Assembly (NCBI RefSeq): GCF_900496995.4
Contig: NW_024470389.1
Span: 124,001-188,000, forward strand
From: Aquila chrysaetos chrysaetos
Taxonomy: Eukaryota > Chordata > Aves > Accipitriformes > Accipitridae
DNA: 64,000 nt
Reading direction: 5' to 3'
The first letter of the stretch is position 1; each line of letters opens with the position of its first letter. The translations under genes were made by a program, and so were the position numbers. The notes beneath the pieces were generated by a model. The model was given only the letters and a program-made list of their open reading frames with translations, ran no database searches and was not told where the DNA came from. This document shows, one piece after another, positions 1-10,871 of this stretch.

Positions 1-374
1 GCCGCCGCCCCACGGCTTAAGGCCTGGATGGCCGCCCCACACCGCCCCATGGCCGCCCCGGCCCCACGGCGGGATCGGGATCGGCGCTCGGGGACAGCTG
101 GCGGGGAGGGGACAAGGACACGGGGAGGACACGGGGGGGGGGGGTCGTAAGGGGGGGACGGACGGACGGACGGACGGGGACGGAAGATGTGGGGCGGGCG
201 ATGTGGGGCAGAGAGGAAAAAACAAAAAAAAAATATCGTATTTACGACTATCGGGTCACCCCCCCCCCCCGCCCCTGCCCCACGGCGGCAAGGGGACGCG
301 TCCTTCTGTCCGTGTCCCCCCCCATACATCCCATAATAATCCCCCCCCAGGCGGTACTTGGGGGTCGCAGCGGG
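1..374. other. 3' flank of DCAF11, no gene seen
   Basis: GC-rich flank beyond the DCAF11 stop. It holds a short GACG tetranucleotide run (about 157-179), C and G homopolymers, and an A-rich patch near 218-236. No exon or RNA gene is recognisable. Confidence 0.6.
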
Positions 375-380
375 TTTATT
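375..380 (-). terminator. Candidate DCAF11 poly(A) signal overlapping the stop codon
   Basis: Read on the minus strand, positions 380-375 spell AATAAA, and the in-frame TAA stop occupies 378-376 inside it. If this signal is used, the 3' UTR would be only about 15-30 nt. A longer 3' UTR ending beyond the left edge cannot be excluded. Confidence 0.4.
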
Positions 381-3300
381 GGGGGGGGGGGGGACGTCGC
401 CGTGGGGCTAGGGCTCTGTGGGGCAGGGGGTCGGGGGGCGCGTGTCCCCCCCCCGCGTCCTCGGCCTGCGGATCCTGGTAATCCCACAGGCGGATGGTGC
501 CGTCCCACTGCGGGGGGGGGGGAAAGGGGGGTCAGCCAGACCCATAGCGAACCCCCCCAGACCCATAGAGACCGACCCAGACCCACAGCGAACCCCCCCA
601 GACCCATAAAAAACCCCTCCAGCCCCATAGAACCCCCCCCAGACCCATAAATACTGACTCAGACCCACAGCGAACCCCCCCAGACCCATAGAGACCGACC
701 CAGCCCCATAGCGAACCCCCCCAGACCCATAGGGACCGACCCAGCCCCATAGAGACTGAGCCAGCCCCACAGCAAATCCCTCCAGACCCATAGAAAAACC
801 CCTCCAGCCCCATAGGGACTAACCCAGCCCCATAGCAAACCCATCCAGACCCATACAGACCGACCCAGCCCCACAGCGAACCCATCCAGCCCCATAGAAA
901 ACTCCTCCAGCCCCATAGCAAACCCATCCAGCCCCATAGAAAACTCCTCCAGCCCCATAGGGACTAACCCAGCCCCATAGCGAACCCCACCAGCCCCACA
1001 GAAAGCCTCTTCAGCCCCATAGCAACTCCCCCAGCCCCATAGCAAACCCCTCCAGCCCTATAGCAACTCCGCCAGCCCCACAGAGATGCTCCCCAGCCCC
1101 ATAGAAAACCCCTCCAGCCCCATAACGACTAACCCAGCCCCATAGTGAACTCTTCCAGCCCCATAGAAAACCCTTTCAGCCCCACAGCAATTCCCCCAGC
1201 CCCACAGCGAACCCCTCCAGCCCCACAGCAAATGCCTCCAGCCCCATAGCAACACCCCTTGCCCCATAGAGACCCTCCCCAGCCCCATAACGACTGACCC
1301 AGCCCCATAGCGAACCCTCCAGCCCCATAACAAACCTCCCAGCCCCACAGAGATGCTCCCCAGCCCCATAGAAAACCCTCCAGCCCCATAGCGACTAACC
1401 CAGCCCCATAGCGAACCCCCAGCCCCATAGCGAACCCCTCCAGCCCCATAGAAAACCCTTCCAGCCCCATAGAGACCCTCCCCAGCCCCACAGCGCCCCG
1501 CCCCTTCCGCCTCAAGCCCCGCCCCCTCAAGCCCCGCCCCCCCTAAGCCCCGCCCACCGAGGCGCTGGCCAGGGTCCCCTCGTGGGGGTGCCAGCAGACG
1601 TCCCGCACGCAGGCGCCGTGATTGGCCAGCCGCCGCACCGCCCGGCCAGTCAGCACGTCGTATACTGCCGAGGTGGGAGGGGCGGGGCGGGGGGTCAGGC
1701 CACGCCCACCGCCGCCAAGCCACGCCTCCCTCCTCTGCAAAACACACACCCCCCACCCCCGAGGGGTGACCGCCCCACCTCTGGTCACGCCCACTCGGCC
1801 CACGCCCACTCGGCGGAGGCCACGCCCGTGCGCGTCAAGCCACGCCCCCTTCAACCCAAGCCCCGCCCACCGCTATAATCCACGCCCCCTGTCCTTAAGC
1901 TGTGGCCCCCCCCCGGGACTGCCTTTAAGCCACGCCCACCACCCCTCAAGCCCCGCCCACCGCCCTAAAAAGCCACGCCCCTGCCCTTGAAGTCACGCCC
2001 CTCACCCTTCAAGCAGCGCCCCCACCCTCCAAACCACGCCCCCATCCTCCAAGCCACACCCCCACCCTCCAAACCACGCCCCCATTCCGGCCACGCCCCC
2101 ACCCTCCAAGCCACGCCCCCGCCCTCCAAGCCACGCCCCCCGCCCTCCAACCCACGCCCTCCACCTCCAACGCACGCCCTCCACCCCGAAACCACGCCCC
2201 CACCCTCCAAGCCACGCCCACCTCCCTAGCCACGCCCCCACCCCAACCACGCCCCCCCCGCCCCTTCCCCCCGCGGCGCCCCGTCCTTTAAGCCACGCCC
2301 CCCCGAGGCCACGCCCCCTCACCCAGCACCGCCCCCGAGGCGCAGCCCGTGCCCAGGTAGGCCCCGCCCCCGCCGCGGGGCGGGGACAGGCGGCAGCGCA
2401 GGAGCGTGTGCAGCACCGCGTGACCCCGGTACGTCATCAGCGAGCTGTCGCCCGGCAACGGCGCCGTCGCCATGGCTACGGCGGGAGAGGAAGGACACGC
2501 CCACCGTTACCGCAGCGACCGCCCAGCGCAGGCCACGCCCCCTCCCGTCGCCATGGCGACCGGCCCGCGGACCACGCCCCCTCGCCTCGTTGCCGCGGCA
2601 AACCAGGAAGCGCGGCGGGGGTGGGGCTAATTAACATGGGGTGGGGGTAATTAACCCGGGGTGGGGTCTAATTAACATGGGTGGGGGTAATTAACCCGGG
2701 GTGGGGCTAATTACATGGGGTGGGGGTAATTAACCCGGGGTGGGGCTAATTAACATGGGGTGGGGGGTAATTAACCCGGGGTGGGCTAATTAACATTGGG
2801 TGGGGGTAATTAACCCGGGGTGGGGCTAATTAACATGGGGTGGGGGTAATTAACCCGGGTGGGGCTAATTAACATGGGGTGGGGGTAATTTAACCCGGGG
2901 TGGGGCTAATTAACATGGGGGTGGGGGTATTAACCCGGGTGGGGCTTAATTAACATGGGGTGGGGGTAATTAACCCGGGGTGGGCTAATTAACATGGGGT
3001 GGGGGTAATTAACCCGGGGTGGGCTAATTAACATGGGGTGGGGGTAATTAACCCGGGGTGGGGCTAATTAACATGGGTGGGGTAATTAACCCGGGGTGGG
3101 GCTAATTAACATGGGGTGGGGTAATTAACCCGGGGTGGGGCTAATTAACATGGGGGTGGGGGTAATTAAGGCAAGGACGGCGTTAATTAATGTAATAGTA
3201 GGGGTAATTAACACAGGACTGGGGGGTAATTAATCTGGCCTGGGGCTAATTAACATGGGGTGGGGCTATTAACATGGGGTGGGGCTAATTAAGGCAAGGA

Positions 3301-6300
3301 TGGTGTTAATTAACGCAAGAGTAGGGGTAATTAACACAGCACTGGAAGTAATTACACCCGCGGCGGGGCTAATTAACCCAGGGTGGGGCTAATTAACATG
3401 GGGTGGGGCTAATTAATCTGGGGTGGGGCTAATTACCCCAAGGGTGGGCCTAAGTCACAAGACATGGGTCTAATTACCCCAAGGACAGGTCTAATTAACC
3501 TGGGTTGGGTCTAATTAACCCAGGGTGGGGCTAATTAACACAACCTGGGTCTAACTACCCCAAGGTTGGTGTTAATTACCCCAAGGATGGGTCTAATTAA
3601 CCTGGGGTGGGTCTAATTAACCCAAGGGTGGGTCTAATTTAAGCAATATGGGTCTAATTACCCCAACGATGGGTCTAATTAACCTGGGTTGGGTCTAATT
3701 AACCCGGGGTGGGGCTAATTAACACAACATGGGTCTAACTATCCCAAGGATGGGTCTAACTACCCCAAGGTTGGGGTTAATTACCGCAAGGGTGGGTCTA
3801 ATTAACCTGGGGCGGGTCTAATTAACCCAAGGGTGGGTCTAATTTAAGCAATATGGGTCTAATTACCCCAAGGATGGGTCTAATTAACCTGGGGTGGGTC
3901 TAATTAACCCAACAATAGGTCTAATCAGCCCAGGGGTGGGTCTAATTACCCCAAGGATGGGTCTAATTAACCTGGGTTGGCTCTAATTAACACAATGTGG
4001 GTCTAACTACCCCAAGGTTGGGTCTAACTACCCCAAGGTTGGGTCTAACTACCCCAAGGTTGGGGTTAATTACCGCAAGGGTGGGTCTAATTAACCTGGG
4101 GCGGGTCTAATTAACCCAAGGGTGGGTCTAATTTAAGCAATATGGGTCTAATTACCCCAAGGATGGGTCTAATTAACCTGGGGTGGGTCTAATTAACCCA
4201 ACAATAGGTCTAATCAGCCCAGGGGTGGGTCTAATTACCCCAAGGATGGGTCTAATTAACCTGGGTTGGCTCTAATTAACACAATGTGGGTCTAACTACC
4301 CCAAGGTTGGGTCTAACTACCCCAAGGTTGGGTCTAACTACCCCAAGGTTGGGGTTAATTACCGCAAGGGTGGGTCTAATTAACCTGGGGCGGGTCTAAT
4401 TAACCCAAGGGTGGGTCTAATTTAAGCAATATGGGTCTAATTACCCCAAGGATGGGTCTAATTAACCTGGGGTGGGTCTAATTAACCCAACAATAGGTCT
4501 AATCAGCCCAGGGGTGGGTCTAATTACCCCAAGGATGGGTCTAATTAACCTGGGTTGGCTCTAATTAACACAATGTGGGTCTAACTACCCCAAGGTTGGG
4601 TCTAACTACCCCAAGGTTGGGGTTAATTACCGCAAGGGTGGGTCTAATTAACCTGGGGCGGGTCTAATTAACCCAAGGGTGGGTCTAATTTAAGCAATAT
4701 GGGGTCTAATTACCCCAAGGATGGGTCTAATTAACCTGGGGTGGGTCTAATTAACCCAACAATAGGTCTAATCAGCCCAGGGGTGGGTCTAATTACCCCA
4801 AGGATGGGTCTAATTAACCTGGGTTGGCTCTAATTAACACAATGTGGGTCTAACTACTACCCCAAGGTTGGGTCTAACTACCCCAAGGTTGGGGTTAATT
4901 ACCCCAAGGGTGGGTCTAATTAACCTGGGGCGGGTCTAATTAACCCAAGAATAGGTCTAATCAGCCCAGGGGTGGGGTTAATTACCCCAAGGGTGGGTCT
5001 AATTAACGTGGGTTGGCTCTAATTAACACACGGTGGGTCTAACTACCCCAAGGTTGGGTCTAACTACCCCAAGGTTGGGGTTAATTACCGCAAGGGTGGG
5101 TCTAATTAACCTGGGGCGGGTCTAATTAACCCCAGGTGCGCCTAATTAACCCAGGGTTGGACCTAATTACCCCAAGCGAGTCTCTAATTACCCCGGGCCG
5201 ACCTTAATGACCCCCCAGCATGCCCTCCCCCCCCCCCCCCCCCCCCAGACACCTTCACTCCCCCCGCCCCGCCCCGCCGCCTGACCCGGACGACCTAATT
5301 AAGAGGGCGACTTAACGAAGGCCGCGGCCCCGCCCCCCCTCACCGCGCCGGGGCGCCCGCTGCCAGCGGTAGTCCCAGCTCTGGCGCGCGACGGCGCGGC
5401 GGGCGGCGGCCAATCCGGCGGGGCCGGCGGGGCGGCGCAGGTCCCACAGCTTGGCCGTCTGGTCCTTGGAGTTGGACGCCAGGTAACGGCCGTCGCCCTA
5501 AAAGGTCGAGGGGGCGGGGTTAAGGGCGAGGGCGGGGCGAGGGGGCGGGGCACGCCGACGGTTTGGCGCTCGAGGCGCCCCGGTGCCGCCAACGGCGTCT
5601 CCGGGGCTTTTGGGGAGCTTCCCGGTTTGACCAGTTGCGCCGTAAGGTCATCCCAGTTGACCCTTGTTGACCCACAGACCCTTTCCAGTGCTCCCACTAC
5701 CACCCATGACATCTCCAGAGCTTCTAGAGAGCTTCCCAGTTTGACCAGTTGCAACCGTAAGGTCATCCCAGTTGACTCCAGTTGACCCTTGTTGACCAAC
5801 AGACCCTTCCCACTGCTCCCACTACCACCCATGACATCTCCAGAGCTTCTAGAGAGCTTCCCAGTTTGACCAGTTGCACCGTAAGGTCATCCCAGTTGAC
5901 TCCAGTTGACCCTTGTTGACCCACAGACCCTTCCCAGTGCTCCCACTACCACCCATGACATCTCCAGAGCTTCTAGAGAGCTTCCCAGTTTGACCAGTTG
6001 CGCCGTAAGGTCATCCCAGTTGACTCCAGTTGACCCTTGTTGACCCACAGACCCTTCCCAGTGCTCCCACTACCACCCATGACATCTCCAGAGCTTCTAG
6101 AGAGCTTCCCAGTTTGACCAGTTGCGCCCTAAGGTCATCCCAGTTGACCCTTGTTGACCCACAGACCCTTCCCAGTGCTCCCAGTACCACCCACGGCATC
6201 TCCAGGGCTTCTAGAGAGCTTCCCAGTTTGACCAGTTGCGCCCTAAGGTCATCCCAGTTGACTCCAGTTGACCCTTGTTGACCCACAGACCCTTCCCAGT

Positions 6301-9300
6301 GCTCCCAGTACCACCCACGGCATCTCCAGAGCTTCTAGAGAGCTTCCCAGTTTGACCAGTTGCGCCCTAAGGTCATCCCAGTTGACCCTTGTTGACCCAC
6401 AGACCCTTCCCAGTGCTCCCACTACCACCCATGACATCTCCAGAGCTTCTAGAGAGCTTCCCAGTTTGACCAGTTGGCCACCGTAAGGTCATCCCAGTTG
6501 ACCCTTGTTGACCCACAGACCCTTCCCAGTGCTCCCAGTACCACCCACGGCATCTCCAGGGCTTCTAGAGAGCTTCCCAGTTTGACCAGTTGCACCGTAA
6601 GGTCATCCCAGTTGACCCCAGTTGACGCTTGTTGACCCATAGACCCTTCCCACTCCCTCCCAGTTGACCCCAGACCCTTCCCGCTCCCTCCCAGTTGACC
6701 CCACACCCTTCCCGCTCCCTCCCAGTTGACCCCAGACCCTTCCCACTCCCTCCCAGTTGACCCCACACCACTCCTACTCCCTCCCACTCCCCCCCCAGTT
6801 GACCCCACACCCTTCCCACTCCCCCCCCAGTTGACCCCAGACTGTTCCCACTCCCTCCCAGTTAACCCCAGACTGTTCCCACTCCCTCCCAGTTGACCCC
6901 ACACCCTTCCTGCTCCCCTCCCACTCCCCCCCAGTTGACCCCAGACCCTTCCCGCTCCCTCCCAGTCCCTCCCAGTTGACCCCAGCTCCCCCCCACTCGA
7001 CCCCAGCCCCTTCCCCGCTCCCCCCCAGTTGACACCAGCCCCTTCCCACTCCCTCCCAGTTGACCCCAGCTCCCTCCCAGTTGACCCCAGACCCTTCCCG
7101 CTCCCCCCCAGTTGACCCCAGACCCTTCCCGCTCCCTCCCAGTTGACCCCAGCTCCCTCCCAGTTGACCCCAGACCCTTCCCGCTCCCCCCCAGTTGACC
7201 CCAGCTCCCTCCCAGTTGACCCCAGACCCTTCCCGCTCCCTCCCAGTTGACCCGAGCTCCCTCCCAGTTGACCCCAGACCCTTCCCGCTCCCTCCCAGTT
7301 GACCCCAGCTCCCTCCCAGTTGACCCCAGACCCTTCCCGCTCCCTCCCAGTCCCTCCCAGTTAACCCCAGCTCCCTCCCAGTTGACCCCAGACCCTTCCC
7401 GCTCCCTCCCAGTCCCTCCCAGTTGACCCCAGCTCCCCCCCACTCGACCCCAGCCCCTTCCCGCTCCCTCCCGGTCCCCTCCCGGTCCCACCCACCCGGG
7501 GGTGGAGGAAGGTGATGCCGTCGCGGTGGCCGGCCAATAGGCCGACGGGGCGGGGCCGCCCCTCCCCCAGGCACGGCGGTCCCACGCCCGGCAGACGCCG
7601 TCGTCGCCGCCCGACAGCAGGAGCTGCCCCCCCGCGTCCCCCAGCGCCACCGCGTTGACGTCGTCCTCGTGGGCCTCCACCTGGGGGCGGGGCCAAGGGA
7701 GGGGCGGGGTCAGGGGCGGGGGCAGGGGCGGGGTCAGGGGAAGGGCGGGGTCAAGGGAAGGGGGGGACAAGAGAAGGGTGGGGTCAAGGGAAGGGGGGGT
7801 CAAGGGAGGAGTGAGGATCAAGGGAAGGGAGGGGTCAAGGGAATGGGGCGGGGTTCAAGGGAAGGGGGGGTCAAGGGAAGGGGGCGGGGTCAAGGGAAGG
7901 GAGGGGTCAAGGGAAGGGAGGGATCAAGGGAAGGGGGCAGGGTCAAGGGAAGGGAGGGGTCAAGGGAATGGGGTGGGGTCAAGGCAATTGGGCGGGGTCA
8001 AGGGAAGGGAGGGGTCAAGGGAATGGGGTGGGGTCAAGGGAAGGGGCGGGGTCAAGGGAAGGGGCGGGGTCAAGGGAAGGGGGCGGGGTCAAGGGAAGGG
8101 GGCGGGGTCAAGGGAAGGGAGGGGTCAAGGGAAGGGGTGGGGTCAAGGGAAGGGGTGGGGTCAAGGGAAGGGAGGGGTCAAGGGAATGGGGCGGGGTCAA
8201 GGGAAGGGGTGGGTCAAGGGAAGGGAAGGGTCAAGGGAAGGGTGGGGTCAAGGGAAGGGTGGGGTCAAGGGAAGGGGGCGGGGGTCAAGGGAAGGGGGCG
8301 GGGTCAAGGGAAGGGGGGCGGGGTCAATGGCGGCCCATGGAGGTAGGCAGACATTCGGGGAGGGAGGGGCCGGGGGGGTGGATTTGGGGGCTGTGGGTGG
8401 TGTCGGAGCCCGGGGGCGGGGCTTGAGCCCCATAGCGGGGGGCATCAGCCCCATAGCGTGCCCTTGAGCCCCATAGCGGGGTGTTGAGCCCCATAGCGTC
8501 ACCTTCAGCCCCATAGCGCGCCCCTGACCCCCCTCCCCAGACCCAACCCCACCCCCCCAACGATCTATGGGGCTGCCCCACATGACCCCACCCCCCCCCC
8601 CCCCAAACCCCACGGGGAGGGGTGCGGCCGGCCCCGCCCCGCCCCCGCCGTGGGGCTGACCCGTAGGACGCGGCGTTGGACCTCCCGGTCGTAGATGTAG
8701 AGGCAGCCGTCGTTGGCTCCGCCCACCACCTCCCGCCCGTCCGGCCCCACGGCCAATGAGAAGACGGCGAAGCGACGTTCCTCCGGCCTGGGGAGGGGGG
8801 AGAGATGGGGAAAAGGGGCGGGGCACCGTGGGGCTGGGACCCACGGCGAGGACCCACATCGTCCTCCAACCTGCCCCATAGGCCCCACAGCCTGCCCCAT
8901 AGATCTCCAACGACCCCGCCCTCCTGCCCCATAGCCTGCCCCATAGAGACCACAACCTGCCCCATAGATCTCTACGGACCCCCAATCCTGCCCCATAGAC
9001 CCCATATCCTGCCCCATAGATCTCCAATAGGCCCCATCCTCCTGCCCCATAGACCCCACAACCTGCCCCATAGATCTCCCCGGACCCCCATCCTGCCCCA
9101 TAAAACCCCATATCCTGCCCCATAGATCTCCAGTGGCCCCACCCTCCTGCCCCATAGACCCCACAACCTGCCCCATAGATCTCCCCGGACCCCCAACCTG
9201 CCCCATAGACCCCACAGCCTGCCCCATAGATCTCCAACGACTGTGCCCCCTGCCCCATAGCCTGCCCCATAGCTCTCCAATGGCCCCGCCCCCTGCCCTG

Positions 9301-10824
9301 TAGCTGTCCAACGGCCCCCGCCCCCTGCCCCATAGCTCTCCAACGGCCCCGCCCCCTGCCCCATAGCTCTCCAATGGCCCCGCCCCCCTGCCCCATAGCC
9401 TGCCCCACACCCACCGCAGGTCGAGGGCCGTGTGATTGTCCCCGTCCCCGTAGATGTCGTACACGTGGACTGGGCGGGGCCGAACAAAAAGAGGGCGTGT
9501 CCTCGTTAGGGCGTGTCCCCTCGTCAGGCCACGCCCAGCTTAAGCCACGCCCCCACCCGGCCCCACCTCAGCACCACACCGACCGAGGGGAATGGGGGGG
9601 TTGTCAGGTGCTTAGGCTCCGCCCCCCGCAGCGCAAGCTCCACCCTTTGAGCCAAGCCCCGCCCACATCAACAGCCCACGCCCACAGAGCCCAAACCACG
9701 CCCCCAGTTCTAACCACCCCCCCCCGGGCCCATTCCCTGCTGCCAGATCTGCGTCAATAAGGTGGTGGGGGGTGGTGGGTGTGTCAGGCCCGCCCCTATG
9801 GCTTAAGCCCACCCCCCATTGGCCAGACTCCGCCCTAGGCTCTGACCACGCCCCCATGCCCAAAACCACGCCCCCCAGTACCAGTTTCATAGCCAGAACC
9901 AGTTGCAATACAGGCACCGGGGGAGGGTCAGGCTCCGCCCCACCGCCCTCTAGGCTCCACCCCATGGGTGACCACGCCCCCTCGGTCTGTCCACCCCCCA
10001 GACCCAAAACACGCCCCCAGGCCCAAACCACGCCCCCGACCAGTTATGTAAGTCAGACCACTGCAGAGGGGCACTGGGGCATTCAAGCTCCGCCCAAACA
10101 TTAGACTCCACCCCCATGGCGTGAACACGCCCCCTAGCGCCTTGCCACGCCCCCAGGCCACCAAGCCACGCCCCCAAGCCCATTCCCTGCTGCCAGACCC
10201 GCTGCAAACAAAGAACACTGGGGAGGGTCAAGCTCCGCCCCAACCCCCTTAGGCTCCACCCCCACGGCGCGACCACGCCCCCTAGCGCCTGGCCACGCCC
10301 CCAGGCCCCAAGCCACGCCCTCTGACCCATTCCCTGCTGCCAGGCCCGCTGCAATAAAGGCAATGGGAGGGGTTCAAGCTCCACCCCAAACCCCTTAGGC
10401 TCCACCCCCACGGCGCGACCACGCCCCCTAGCGCCTGGCCACGCCCCCAGACCCCAAGCCACGCCCCCAGGCCCCAAGCCACGCCCCCTGACCCATTCCA
10501 TGCTGGCCAGGCCCACTGCAATAAAGACACCGGGGAGGGTCAAGCTCCGCCCCAACCCCCTTAGGCTCCACCCCACGGCGCGACCACGCCCCCCAGCGCC
10601 TGGCCACGCCCCCTGGCCACGCCCCTCACCATAGTCGGACCAGCTGGAGTAGAGGCAGTGGGCGGCGTCGGGGGTGAAGACGACGTCGAGGATGCTCCAG
10701 CCGACGTCGCGCCCCCCGAGCGGCTCGGAAGAGGCGCAGCCCCTCCCCCCGGCACTCGTAGAGCCGCAGGGTGTGGTCTGGGAGGGGGGGAGGAGTCAAA
10801 GCGGAGGGGCGTGGCCCGCCCCAT

Positions 10825-10871
<47 letters not shown>

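Noticed and set aside
2625-5180. CRISPR-like alternation of conserved words and spacers
   Set aside because: No unique spacers, no cas genes, vertebrate context; it is a degenerate minisatellite.
10828-10870. Poly(T) as the tail of a retroposed SINE or processed transcript
   Set aside because: No recognisable element body or target-site duplication on either side; it is a bare homopolymer in a 120-bp intron.
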